Source: Chrysaora quinquecirrha (taxonomy: Eukaryota > Cnidaria > Scyphozoa > Semaeostomeae > Pelagiidae). Taken from it: a DNA stretch of 64,000 nt. The notes beneath the pieces were generated by a model, which saw nothing but the letters and a program-made list of their open reading frames with translations, searched no databases and was not told the DNA's origin. Positions within the stretch are counted from its first letter, which is position 1; each line of letters begins with the position of its first letter. Position numbers and translations under genes: made by a program. The stretch is from assembly GCA_014526335.1 (NCBI GenBank), contig JACTAT010000049.1:1982258-2046257 (forward strand), given 5' to 3'. Positions 10,736 through 22,290 of the stretch are shown piece after piece.

Positions 10736-12335
10736 GTGTGTTCAATAGATTCAGATACGGCAAAGAGAAAAATAAACTACAAAAGAACTCTTACACTAGG
10801 GTTGTTGTCATCTGGATTTGTTTTTGACGCAGAGAGATCAGCATGCTCATTTGATCAAACATATCTTGTTTCTTTTCCTTTTGGGCACCACTGGTACCTC
10901 AAATGTAGCAAGGTTCTTTCCACTGTGGAGGTTTCAAAGAATTAATTGGTCTCAAACTGCTGTCAAATTTTGCATATCTCTGCTTGGTGTGGAGTGGATC
11001 AGTTTCTCTCTTTTTTGGTGTTATACAAAAGGCAGCTCTAATTCCATGCTTTAAGTTGCCAGCTAGTCTGGTAGTTCCTGCCGTGTTTGTGACATGTTTA
11101 TTGTCTCTAAAATTCTGGAAAGCTCATAGTGAGTTATGTCTCACAAACGTCACTTTTTCATCTGTTGGAATGCGAGCATGAATCATTTCATCTATCTGAA
11201 TCACTTCTCTGTCAAAAGAGTCCATTTGTGGGGTAATCTCAGAGAGGATGAGTTTGGAGTTTGGCAGAACTCTCTTGAAGTTAGTGACAAGGCCTTCTAC
11301 TTCTTTAAAAGGTCGTGGGCTGGTAAGGTCTGAATGTCGTTGACCCCTGTGTGAATTGGGATAGATTGTGGTACGTCATGTGAAGTTGAGATTTTGTTGA
11401 TCAGTTCGTTGTCTTCTTTAAGGCAGAAAGAATGGTAGTATTTCACAATCTCCTCAAGTTTTTCCTTATCAATAATTTTTTTATTTGAGTCCATTTACAC
11501 AATTAATTATTTTGATGAAGATGTTGCAGCTCCTCGCATATTATGTTGCCTTTCATTATTCATTCTTGACCATTCATTCTTTTCTCTTTTACTGTTGTTG
11601 AAGCAAAGAGATTCTTCTAATTTAAATACTTTGGCTTCTAGGGCATTTATCAGCTGTTCTTTTTTCAAAAGCTGGTTCTTTTGTGCTTCATTTTGATGCA
11701 TTATTGATTCTACATTATTTATCGATGGATACAGGTTGTCTTGGCCAATCTTAATTCTACTGTCATTGTCTAGATGGTCTTATATGTCTTTTATCTTTAG
11801 TCCCATTTGTTTGATTGCATCGACAAGTTCTTTATTGTTAGTTTCTTTGAATTCTTGGTTTCTTGAGGATTGCATCATATTTAGAGTCTCTTTAAAGAAT
11901 TATCTTTTCCTTAAAGGACTCTTCTGTTCCATCAAGTTTGTCCTTAAAAGATTGTTTTATGCTTGCCATATCTTTTTCATTTCTTCTCTCAACTTTTGAT
12001 TATATATTTGTAGTTTATCTTCATATTTCTTCTCCAATAGTGATATTTGTTTGCTAAGCTTGATTTCACTGTCGCTAATTGCTTCTTTTATAGAAGCAAC
12101 CGCCTTTACAACATTTGTTAAACTTGTATCCAACAATGATATAGATTCTCTGAGTTTATTGTTATCTGATGTAATGAAATCAAGTTCTTTGGAGAGATCT
12201 TCTAGTTTTGTGCATTTATTACTTTCCTTTCCTGTAGATTCATTTTCTGGACTTGGAACCATTTGTTTCTCTGCTGTGTTGCCTCCTTTTGTTACTTTTG
12301 GGCAACTTTGTTCGGGATCTTTATCAAATTGCTGA
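10736..12335 (-). pseudogene. LINE ORF1 (coiled coil plus SGNH-esterase-like), broken
   Basis: Several minus-strand frames line up as one decayed ORF1. 11957-12262 is a long Lys/Glu/Leu coiled coil; 11507-11701 is another coiled stretch. 11297-11494 holds IPIHTGVNDIQTLPAHDLLKK, and the frame continues with FKRVLPNSKLILSEITPQ, matching the GxND block and following helix of the SGNH-hydrolase (esterase) domain found in ORF1 of CR1/L2-type elements. Further in-frame stops follow (near 11133 and 10890). ORF1 proteins bind the LINE RNA; this one is inactive through stops and frameshifts. Confidence 0.6.
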
Positions 12336-12359
12336 TATCCATCGTTTACTGATGCATTT

Positions 12360-12956
12360 GATCAATAGATTTTACACTTTCATAAGAGGACAGATATGCA
12401 TGATTTTTCACTAGTTTTATGCTTAGACGGTATGATGGGGTTGCGTAGATAGTCAATGCTTTTTTCCTTAGACTAGATCATAGAGTTTGCGTGATTTGTG
12501 AAAGGTTTCATGTTTACATCCGTAGAATGGGTCTGGATTATTAGTGAATGAATTGCTAACATGAAACCTTGGGCTGAATACTTCTTCAACAACAGCAATA
12601 ACGATATTCAGAACAAGAAGAATAATTTGGCTTTATGATTTTTTGTTGAAGTATTTGCGCTTTAAGCACAGGAGCAGTCAAGGGCATTTCAGTCTGCAAA
12701 GAGGCGTACAAGACTTCCTTTAAAACAGAAGGACTTTCAAGGGACATTTGAAAAAACAATAGGACTTCCAGCAAATGTGTACAAGACTTTCAAGGAGTGA
12801 ATTGCTCCTCGGGAGCAGTGGGGCTTGCCTAACTGAATCTTCTGGCTCAACACTTTTGCAACAACAACAACAACGATTGCAACAAGAACAACAACAACAA
12901 TGCTGGTTTGGGTTAATGATTCTTTATTGAAGAAGTATTGGCACTGGTAACATAGA
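12360..12956. repeat. Diverged CAA-rich duplicate pair, no gene
   Basis: Two imperfect copies of one about 100-bp sequence lie at roughly 12573-12670 and 12838-12945: a CAACAA-rich part, then TTTATGATT..TTGAAG-AAGTATT-G. No coding region is seen. Confidence 0.4.
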
Positions 12957-12959
12957 ACG

Positions 12960-13323
12960 TAGTTGGGTCAGAATCTCCAGATCCGTGGCAAAAAAGGGTG
13001 TAACTAAGTTTGACAACTGATTCCTATGGATCGAAGGGTGCTCTTCAAAATGGGCTGGGTCCAACCGCTCGGAATGGTGGGGAAAAGGCAGGAGAGAGGG
13101 GGGACCAAAATTTTACCCAATTTTCTATAATCGGTATTTGACGGTGAATTAGAGCAAGAATGTGGGACCAAATAGTTTGTAAATAATTGTAGTTAACTCT
13201 TTTTAGACAGTCCTTTCATTTAAAGTGTAAAAAATTACTAGAATTGACTTTTTCAGCCCTGAAATTGTGTTTGATGATTTGCGCATGTGCAGCACAAAAA
13301 GTACAAATTTGTGCATGGAATTT
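12960..13323 (+). repeat. Terminal inverted repeat, Academ-like (left)
   Basis: 364 bp matching the reverse complement of 18781-19144 with few differences; begins TAGTTGGGTCAGAATC. Confidence 0.9.
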
Positions 13324-13416
13324 TGCAAGTGATAGATCTGTGTGATAACAAGATCAGATAAAGAGATTCATTTCCTTTTATCAAAGCATTTTAAAATCCA
13401 CTGTCAATGGTCAATG

Positions 13417-14331
13417 TCATTCATTGTCACCCTTGTCCACATCGCTTGTTGCTGCATCTGACTCGCGATCTGACTCACTGTCGCTGAGATCAGAGATACA
13501 ATTCTCGTAACTGTCTTCTGAAATCTTCAGCAGTTGCTGAAGATTTCTTGGCAAGGCAGGTAGAGAATGCTTTATGGGGAGGACTCTTCCATTTTCTTGG
13601 ATCCATCCATGTTGCAATGGAGATGGAGGTGACGATGGATCATGACATGACAACCAAATGAATGCTTGGTAATTGGTCCGCTGCATGTGATGCAGAAGGG
13701 TATCTGCATCTGGAGGAATCCTTAACATTGTTTTGCGTTTTAAAGCGCGCCATTTGTTTGCTCTTGCTTGTGGCAAGGATTCACTTTTTTTGTCATTGTA
13801 GGTGTATCTGATGGTGAATTTTTCGATGTCTTCCTTACATCCATTGGACATTTGAAGAACTCGCCCGAGATTTGCTAGCAAATTCTTGGCCTCCTCACTC
13901 TTTGCAACCCTGCCAAATATTGTTTGCTTCGCTAAGCCGTAGAATGCACTGATAGTATCAGCACCGGTTAGTGCATGAAGCTGGATAATAATAGATGACA
14001 TTTCTTGGCCGCACATCTTTCTGCAGTCATAGATAAAACGCCGTCTGTATAGGTAGATAGGATGTAGACATTTGTGAGCCACAAAAGCTGCTATAGTCAG
14101 AACATCAGTGTCTTCTGCATCAACAATAAATGGAATCCTACTGCCGCCTCTGCTCTCACAGACAGAAATGTGAAAGAAAATTCTCGTATCAGCTTCGTGT
14201 TGGCAGCAGTTGAACTCTGGAATTACTTCACCTGTGTTTAGCAAAATACACTTTTCTCCGCTTGTGTAGAAAAACCTTTCATCTCTACCCTCGGTTCTTT
14301 GTTTGAACTCTGCGAGAAGAAACGCTTGCAA
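13417..14331 (-). other. XPG/FEN1-like nuclease domain of the Academ-type gene
   Basis: Longest intact stretch of the last exon after the frameshift (304 codons). Acidic residues typical of the two-metal XPG core are visible in HEADTR and DAEDTDVL, then the LTGADT-SAFYG loop. The C-terminus is very acidic and Ser-rich. Confidence 0.7.
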
Positions 14332-14597
14332 GCGAATTTGTTGTTGGCATTGGCAAAAAAGGCATTGAATTTACTTGCTGGTGGAATCTTTGCTCCACGT
14401 CGAGGGAAAACATTGACAGAACCTCCGATGTAGCTTGCACTGTGCAGGCCATGATCAGAGTCCTTGATTGACAAAGCAACATCATAACAATCATTTATTA
14501 GATGATACTCAGCAGCATTAGGATGTCTTTGCAAGATTCTACCAAATAGCTTTGACGCATAGCCATCCCATGTGTATGGTGCTCCATCAGCTGTCTC

Positions 14598-16561
14598 TCA
14601 ATCTTCTTTATTTGGAGTGCATACCCGCCAGAGGAGCCCCATGTCGATCACAGCAATGACCGGATTGTGGCCAGTTTCAACTTGTTCTAGTTCGAAGCAG
14701 TCAACCAGCTTTGCTTTCACTGTCTTTCTGAGAGTTCCATTCAGGTTGAAAAGAGGCAAAGATACTGCTGTCACTCGATGTTTCATAACTTCCTCAAGAT
14801 TTATTGCTGACTTTTCAGCAATGTTCAGTAGACTGATCATGGCCTTAATCTCCATTCCGTCTGTCGCCTTATTCGTAGTGATGTTCACTTGCTCTTTAGG
14901 TGGCTTCACAAATGATGCCCTTTTGTTAAGCTTGATTCTGTCGCAGATCAGCTTTTCTGATGAAAGGATCCTTTCCTCAAAAAACAGATCTACCTGCAGT
15001 GCACCTTCAGATTTTGCTGACTCAAAATCATCTATCAACTTCTCAGAGGCTAGAAACCCAGACTGTAGAGTGCACAGTGGACTATCATCCGAAGGCCATG
15101 GATTACATTCCCATTTATCCAAGCAGGCATTCAATGCTTGTACTGCTTTCTCATCTTTTACTAATCTTGATTTAGAATTTGCAATATGATCACGCTTCTG
15201 TCTTTTCATACATGCAAACGACTTAAGAGTGTCATGTACTTTCATGACTTTGTTAACAGTCTTTGTGTGGATGTTCAACATATCCTCATTCTTTGTGATG
15301 CCAATCCAGCCTCCTTTCATTTTTGAGCCTTTATTCATCGTAACCTCGATCCACTGGTCGTATGGTATGGCTGAAAAAGGCAACCCTGATAATAATGCAG
15401 AAAACAGGCCTTGTTTCATATAGTAGTTTTCTTCCTCGCTGAGACCTTTCATCATCGACCAGTAAATGCTTAGATACCTTGAGTAGTGTAGATTGTCATA
15501 AGCAGCCATCCATGGAAGCATGAGCCTTATTGCAAGAAGGTAGTTTTCCCAATTTTGACATCTCATCGAATGATAGTGAAGAAGTAGCACCTCTACCATT
15601 TCAAGAAATGACAGCCAATAACGTGTTTTGGATGAGCTCGATGCTTCAATGGAAGCATACAAATCTCTCAGATAACTCTTGAAGGATGTGTCAGCAAGAA
15701 GATCTTCGTAGATTTCTATCCGCATTTCCTTGTCCTGTTCCTTAACACTTCTAATCTTCTCTACTAATGACAAAACTAGAGGTGGAACTGGCTTTAGCTC
15801 AGCATTAGAACTGATCAAGACTCTTATCAGCGCTTCATGCACCAGTTTGTAGATGCGGATGCCACGATTATGATGCTTTCCTCTTAATGCTTGCTCAGCT
15901 GAGCCAGCTTCTATGAGATCTGCTGCAACAACCAGATCTTCAATCCCTGACCCTTTAAATCGCTTGTAAATCGTATTCACGAAAGCATTTTGTGTGTGAA
16001 AGCCACCAAGTACTGGTATGAGCTTGCTATACTTTTCTTGGTTCTCAAATTTCAACTCCACTATCAAAGCAAAGACAGGTTGATCTCCGACAAGCTGTAT
16101 GAATGGCATTTTTTTTGCATCAACTGCTTTGATACAACGTGACATAACTTCGTTGACGACTGATTTTGTTGGAGGCTTTGGGAAAGTCAAGTAGTAGTGC
16201 GCTTTATTTTTGACAGCTGAATGATGAATAGATGCTTGAAATCCAGAGTAAGAGCCTGTGATTTGGTTTGATGGCTCAACAGCGTTTCCATTCGCATCCT
16301 GTCTGATCAGTGCATGGGCAAGGCATCTTCCTTTCTGCGCTGTCGTGCCCGTTTGCACGACGTATTTCAAATCTGGGTTCTCTGTTGGATTTCCTCTTTT
16401 GAATGTTTTGTACGGTGTTATCTTCACACCATCCTTGTGCATTTTTCGTTTCTTACTAGCATTTGGTACTTCCAATGGTCTTGCCTCCTCAGACGTTCCA
16501 GAAACGGTTAAGTAACCTGGCTGGACATACATGAGGTTTGTTCTGTGTGAAGTGTCTCCTC
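14598..16561 (-). other. Core region of Academ-type transposase (long exon part)
   Basis: About 650 codons open between the 16561 acceptor and the TGA at 14598-14600. It begins GGDTSHRTN, directly continuing the previous exon, and includes mixed helical regions and a Cys-poor core. The catalytic residues cannot be assigned by eye. After the stop the same frame reads on (ETADGAPYTWDGYASKLFG), showing that the stop is a lesion. Confidence 0.6.
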
Positions 16562-18780
16562 CTAAAAAAAGAAAGAGTAATTAATTAGCTTTCCAGAAGA
16601 TATTACAATGTACGATTTAGTGTAATAATCTTCTTGCCAGTGAAATTCAACTTAAAAGCAGACTGACCTGTCATTGTATCTTCTCTAAAGTCATCGTTAT
16701 CCATCACTGCTACGGCAGGTACTCCTTCTGCTAACTCCCTCGGGCAGATTGGATTCTTCAAATGGAAAAGGAATAGCGTGCATTTGAATCATCGTAATGG
16801 GAGATCTTGGCAACGGCACATATTCACTTCATTTGATCAACCTACCTCATCAACCTCCTGTGAAGCCCACGCAGCTTCCAAATCTAGAACATCTTGATAT
16901 GAGATCGTCAGTCCAAATTTATGGAGCAAAGTAATTAATTCTTTACTCCGAGTAAGTCCATGGGTGGCAATTGCTAGTTGAACCTAGAAAAAAGAATTTA
17001 AAAAAAGAATTATTGCACCTCAAGATTAGCTTGTTGACATTGTCAAAGAAAGACGGAATGTTTGAAAATAATTATCAAGAAAAACCTGCAAAATTGATCT
17101 TTTGCCAGTGATTAAGGAAAGAAGCAAATCGCCAATGGCATTAGTTTTCGGACGATTGCAGCGTTCTCCATTTTCATCTACTTTTTAATTTGATAGCCAG
17201 CCAAGAAAACTCTCCAGTTGTGAAGGGGCTTCGGGATATCTTTCAAGCTCACTTGCATTTGGCGGCCAATTGACAGTCTGGGTGGTTTTCAAGGAATCTC
17301 TCAGTCGCCGAGAAGTATTTTGTAGAAGCTGGTCATCACTTATCCCCAATGAATGAATTGCCGCTTCTATATAGCTCCCACCTTTAGAAGTATCATAGAC
17401 GATCATACTTTTGTTTCGGTGATACCTTTCGTGGAATCCGATGCGGCTGCCAAATTCATTCTGGATCATTTTTTTCAAGTAGGATGTATGGTCGCATGGT
17501 GGGAAATTGTAGTTTGATAGCAGGTGATTATAATCTGAAAGAAGACCTTTCATAGTTCTTGGTTCATTGTCAACTAGTATAGCCTCTTTTACATGGGCAA
17601 AGAATAGCTGACAAACTTCTTGTTCTCTCGTATTTTGTAGAGGCAAATCGTACGGAGAGGGTTTCTTGTAGCTTTCCCTTACGTAATTTCTCCAGCATGA
17701 TGGATGATATCGTATCTCTCTCGCGAAAGGGTTGTTGCACTCGTTTATAAGAGCAAGCAGACGTGTTCTCATTATATCATCTTCTAGGTGGACAGTATGA
17801 GCTTTAAATTGCTCCCAAGACTGCACCTAATGAAAAAGGATGAACGAATTGTTTTATAAACTTCAAATATAAACCAGCAAAACTAAGACATAAATTGAAT
17901 CCAAAGCATGATTTTGCACTAAATTGATTTTACCTGATTGATGTTATGCAGCTGAGAAGATTTCCTTCCTTTATGGCGATCATCTTTTGGCTCCATGCAC
18001 CAAACACAGAGGTTAGGAGAATGAATTCTTCCTTCTGAGCGTCGTAATCTCACGATTGGAGCAGCTATTGGAGCAGACGGGGTTGTACTTGTTTCCTCGT
18101 TTATCATTTCATCCTGTTTGTGCTTTTTGGCGAGGTTGAGTGCCTTCTTAGTCGCGATATACTTCCTGCAGTTGATGTGAACAGGTTTTCCTGACGGGCC
18201 ATCCTCCCAAGAGACACTGTCATAAGCTGCATTAAATTTACCCAAACCAGACCAGTTTTCAGCATGCTTTTTTAAATTAATCCAGGCCACTTCATCCTTT
18301 ATAAATTAATTCTCTGAACATGCTTCATTACACAATATGCACAATTGCTCCTTTCCTTTTTCGCCATTGGGTTTAGCCTACAGTAGGTGTTCCGATTCCA
18401 TGAATTCTTTACCATTTCACACTCTGAAGTGGATCAAGACGACTTTCCTGAAAATGTGAGTTTATTATAAGATTACTTTATGCAATATAGCTTCCCGGTA
18501 AAAAGAACAAAGACTGAACAATTATATTACCTTCCTTTGATGGCTATTTGATTTCACAGAGCATTCACAGCCTTGCAGTCGTTTTCAAGTGATTGTGAAG
18601 AATGTTCAAAGCCAGCACGTGCTGCAGCTAACTGCCATCTTGATATAGAACATCATATCGAGGCTGTTGTCATGGGTATATTAATAAATGTAGCGCAGTT
18701 GTTAAATCAATTTTTATCCAAATGGCTTATTGATTAACTAAAGCATGTATATATACTAAATATAGCTTATAAAACTTTAA

Positions 18781-19144
18781 AAATTCCATGCACAAATTTG
18801 TACTTTTTGTGCTGCGCATGCGCAAATCATCAAACACAATTTCAGGGCTGAAAAAGTCAATTCTAGTAATTTTTTACACTTTAAATGAAAGGACTGTCTA
18901 AAAAGAGTTAACTACAATTATTTACAAACTATTTGGTCCCACATTCTTGCTCTAATTCACCGTCAAATACCGATTATAGAAAATTGGGTAAAATTTTGGG
19001 CCCGCCCCCCTCCTGCCTTTTCCCCACCATTCCGAGCGGTTGGACCCAGCCCATTTTGAAGAGCACCCTTCGATCCATAGGAATCAGTTGTCAAACTTAG
19101 TTACACCCTTTTTTGCCATGGATCTGGAGATTCTGACCCAACTA
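18781..19144 (-). repeat. Terminal inverted repeat, Academ-like (right)
   Basis: Reverse-complement partner of 12960-13323. The few differences include typical CpG-decay changes. Confidence 0.9.
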
Positions 19145-19184
19145 ACGGTAAGATTTTCCTGCCTGAAACTTTAAGCAAAATAAT

Positions 19185-19220
19185 TTTGCAACCACAACAA
19201 CAACAACAACAACAACAACA
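19185..19220. repeat. (CAA)n microsatellite
   Basis: About eight uninterrupted CAA triplets just right of the Academ-like element. Confidence 0.9.
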
Positions 19221-19296
19221 TGAAAATGTATGAAATCAACAAAGGAGACATTGTGAATAATTTCCCTTATTCTTGACCATAGGTTATATACAGAAA

Positions 19297-19593
19297 ATGG
19301 TGAAGGCAAAGCAAATGGAATGGACAGACCAATTGGTAAGTGATCTTCTACATTGTCAACAACTTGCTGAAGCACAAAAAATCAATGGCAGCACCACAGC
19401 CCTTATAGACATTGTTTTTCGTGAATGGACACAACTGCATCCATCAAGGAAAACAACTAAGGGAGCATTGAGAATTAAATTATCCAAAATCAAGAATGAA
19501 ATGTCAAATTCAAAACCAAGTACAGAAGAAGATCATTCTAATTGTCAATTGTCCAACTACAATGCTCCAATTATTCCACCAATACTAAAGTGA
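19297..19593 (+). CDS. Myb/SANT-like DNA-binding domain frame
   Basis: About 98 codons from the ATG at 19297. It has tryptophan-spaced helices (EWTDQLVSDLL ... REWTQLHPSRKTTKGALRIKLSKIK) as in Myb/SANT-like or MADF modules used by transposon and host DNA-binding proteins. It lies upstream of the Helitron Rep-like frames on the same strand and may be their N-terminal part. Another frame (19713-19922) reads WNHEKHLISCFKHVL and ARTRWKTKY, again SANT-like, so two such modules may be present. Continuity is broken by stops between 19593 and 20059. Confidence 0.4.
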   Translation: MVKAKQMEWTDQLVSDLLHCQQLAEAQKINGSTTALIDIVFREWTQLHPSRKTTKGALRIKLSKIKNEMSNSKPSTEEDHSNCQLSNYNAPIIPPILK

Positions 19594-21496
19594 CAGAATG
19601 TATTGAAGAAAATGAAATTGTAGACAACAAAAATATGCTGCAGAAATCAGACAAAAGAAGTTACAACAACCATCCAGAATGAAACCATTAAACAGAAAAA
19701 TAGAAAACAGAAATGGTCTGGAACCATGAGAAACACCTAATTTCATGTTTTAAACATGTCCTGAACAAATCAAGTGGCAAAGGAAAGAAAAACCTGCAGC
19801 AACTATACACTGACGCTAGAACACGGTGGAAGACAAAATACACCACGAAGACAATATCAATAAAGGCAGTAAAAGAATCATCAAAGCATCAAAAATATCA
19901 ACCAAAACAAAAAGTGATGTAAAAAAAACCTTGAAAACATCAAAGAAGAAAAAGAAAATTTAAAACAGTACAACAAGGAAATAAAAAAGAACGAAAAGCA
20001 ACTCAAAAAGGGAGATAAGCAGAAAAGAACACACAGTCTAACAGCAGACCCAGAAAAATTGCGCAAAATGAAAGCCATTGCAGAGAAGCATGCTAGCAAG
20101 TCTATATTTGCACATGTCTGCTTCAACTGTGGACGCATGCTGATAAAGAATAGAAAAAACCATGGAATATACAAAATAGATCCACAGTTAATGGACATTG
20201 ACATAGCACCAGCAGCATTGCTTTTCCCCGACTTGAAACAGCAGTTGTGAACAGACAAGACAGGCAATTATCTCGCATGTAGAAATTGTAAAACTGGACC
20301 TGCAGACCTGTACAACTGCGCAGATCCTGAAACTGTTGTTCAATACGTACGAGCAGCATTAAGAGCTCTCAAAAAACCATACAAGCTTGCACAAATATCG
20401 TTAGCTGGAATCATCAACAGACGAGTAAAACAAAGAAATAATCAAGTAAAAATTTGGGATCATTTTCAGGGACAACTACATATCATGCAAAAGTTTGATA
20501 ATCAATATAATGGAATGTATGGTTTCATGATAGCTAAAGACACACCTGATGACACTACATCGAATGAAAGTGACTCAAATAGACTAATAAAAAGAGCACT
20601 AAAATCACTCCGTTGTATAAATAGACTATCAAAAGTTCTATTAAAATTACGACACATTGTACCAATGATTACGACCTTGAAAGATGAACCAACAGGCATC
20701 GTCATCAATTTATATGAACCAGATAAGATACCACACATTGACGTCTCATCAGATGTTGCAGGATTTCAACATCCTATTCCTGATATAAGTAAAACAATAC
20801 AAGAACTAGAAGACCTTGCAAAGGTATCTTATACTGATCCATTCCTCAAAGCAAAAGTATTTCCACACCTCTTTCATTTCGCAAACGGAGGGTGGACAAG
20901 AGGAAGCGTTCTTAAGCAAGGAGAGTACCTCAAGCAGAGACTCTTCAATTCCGATGGCATATGGCGCAAAGATGCCACATATTCATACTATTTCTATGAC
21001 AGACTAACGATTGTTCTATGTTGCACAAGCAAAAAAGGCAAAAATAACTGGTCGAACAGAAGATTGAACAGCTGGCAAAATGAGAGACCCAAACAGCAAC
21101 TCGTTCTATGAAAAACTAGGCCAGATTGTTCCTGCAACTATACCAGGATCAAAAAGTTATTGGCAAAGCAAGCTTCTAGATCTGTTAGCAATGAACAGAA
21201 AACTTGAAACACCAACTTTCTTTTTCACACTAAAGCAAAATGACAATTGGAGCGAAATTCAAAACTTCATTCAAAATGGTCCTGGACATGATAAAAAACA
21301 AAGACCAGTTGAAGCACATTGGGAGAAAAATGAAATTTACCCAGGCAAAGACTATTCAGTTGAAACTGCAGAAGCATATTACAACAGGCTGAAGTTATTC
21401 AGAGAAAAGATAATGCTGAAGAAAAATTGCCCTCTTGGAGAAGTAGTAGACTACTGGTCAAGACAAGAATTTCAAAGCAGAGGAGCCATTCATACA

Positions 21497-21502
21497 CACA
21501 TG
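21497..21502 (+). repeat. 6-bp target site duplication, left copy
   Basis: CACATG immediately before the element, identical to 39127-39132. Confidence 0.9.
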
Positions 21503-21553
21503 AGTAGGTTGCAAGTCAGTGGCAGAAGCACAGTGATGCGGGTCCCAGCGCAG

Positions 21554-21573
21554 TGACGTCATCAGTGACGTCA
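21554..21573. promoter_or_regulatory. Paired CRE palindromes, left TIR
   Basis: Two perfect TGACGTCA octamers (21554-21561 and 21566-21573), 12 bp apart. This is the consensus site of CREB/ATF bZIP factors. Confidence 0.6.
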
Positions 21574-21580
21574 TCAGCTC

Positions 21581-21592
21581 GCGCTATAGCGC
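21581..21592. repeat. GC palindrome, left TIR
   Basis: GCGCTATAGCGC, perfect palindrome; the right copy is longer (16 bp) and seems less decayed. Confidence 0.7.
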
Positions 21593-21752
21593 AACGGTTT
21601 TTATGAATATATTATGCTGGTTTTTCCAACCTCGTTTTCAAGAGTTCTTACAATCCTTGCATGAAACCGCTAGCATCTTTTCCGATTTAACAACCTAGAA
21701 GTTTCCAAAACTTTCCAGAACGTTCCTAAGAATCCTCTTATCTGATTGGTTA

Positions 21753-21785
21753 GAACTTTCTAGAAGTTTCCAGAAGTTTCCAGAA
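21753..21785. promoter_or_regulatory. Heat-shock-element array 1, left TIR
   Basis: Seven consecutive alternating GAA/TTC triplets at exact 5-bp spacing (GAAnnTTCnnGAAnnTTC...). This is the ideal binding pattern for HSF trimers, of which three units suffice for a standard element. Confidence 0.65.
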
Positions 21786-21894
21786 ATCCTATAATCTGAT
21801 TGATTAATTATGATGGTGTAATAATAATTCGAAAGCGACATTCGAATCGTTTATGAAATAAAATAACATAATAATCCTACAATCTGTTCTGTTG

Positions 21895-21957
21895 GAACTT
21901 TCTAGAAGTTTCCAGAAAGTTCCGCAGGATTCCAGAAAGTTCTACAAGATTCTAGAA
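21895..21957. promoter_or_regulatory. Heat-shock-element array 2, left TIR
   Basis: Eleven GAA/TTC units on one unbroken 5-bp register over 63 bp, with only two positions degenerate (near 21925 and 21945). The first six units are perfect. Confidence 0.65.
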
Positions 21958-21978
21958 ACGAGAAATCCTGCAATCTGA

Positions 21979-22212
21979 TTGGTTTATACTCAAAACCAGT
22001 TTAAACCGGTTTGTGATGGATTTCATCATGATGGTGTAATAATTCAAACGTCACCTTCGAATCCATGGCTTATGATAGCCTTATATTGTTTATACGCAAA
22101 AGTATTATCTAAACATTACAATATATTACCTATATACTCTATAGATAATAGCAATTTATTTATAGCATTGTTTTCAAAGAATGTTCACAAAGAAACAAGA
22201 TTATATTTCTAA
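21979..22212 (+). CDS. 77-codon inward-facing frame, left TIR
   Basis: Begins 22 bp past heat-shock array 2 and points toward the satellite. It has a hydrophobic stretch (PWLMIALYCLYAKVL) but no recognised family. The right TIR copy (38417-38650) is intact too, with one Asp/Tyr change at residue 13. Because the TIRs are nearly identical, conservation alone is weak evidence of coding. Confidence 0.3.
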   Translation: MVYTQNQFKPVCDGFHHDGVIIQTSPSNPWLMIALYCLYAKVLSKHYNILPIYSIDNSNLFIALFSKNVHKETRLYF

Positions 22213-22290
22213 CAGACAACTAATAAAGAATAATTTCTAAACATTTTTTAGGTATAGCTATTTCTAGTTATTTCCATAGTATGGGAATAA

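Larger units (their letters stand above)
13417..18375 (-). pseudogene. Academ-type transposase/XPG nuclease gene, multi-exon, broken
   Basis: Exons reconstructed from splice sites on the minus strand: about 18375-17934, 17826-17086, 16983-16846, 16755-16668 and 16561-13417. Each intron has GT...AG ends and preserves frame, e.g. LHNINQ joins VQSWEQF. The N-terminal exon has a paired-Cys module (LCILCNEAC) and CVWCMEP; exon 4 reads MDNDDFREDTMT. The last exon ends with HEADTRIFF, VDAEDTDVLTIAAF and LHALTGADTISAFYG, which correspond to the acidic and helix-hairpin-helix blocks of XPG/FEN1 nucleases. The copy is dead: in-frame stops at about 18303, 17187 and 14600, and a frameshift near 14330. 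The full product would be about 1,450 residues. Confidence 0.75.
12960..19144 (-). mobile_element. Academ-like DNA transposon with XPG nuclease domain
   Basis: A 6,185-bp element bounded by a 364-bp inverted repeat (12960-13323 and 18781-19144) starting TAGTTGGGTCAG. ACG flanks it on both sides (12957-12959 and 19145-19147), or AACG if the terminal A is excluded, giving a 3-4 bp target duplication. It carries one multi-exon minus-strand gene with Cys-rich N-terminal modules and an XPG/FEN1-like nuclease domain near the C-terminus. Long TIRs, a 3-4 bp duplication and an XPG-fused protein are the described traits of the Academ superfamily. Assignment rests on these traits, not on a database match. 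Confidence 0.7.

Noticed and set aside
14572..15189. 205-codon plus-strand frame
   Set aside because: It is antisense to the Academ-type exon, which has family motifs and splice sites.
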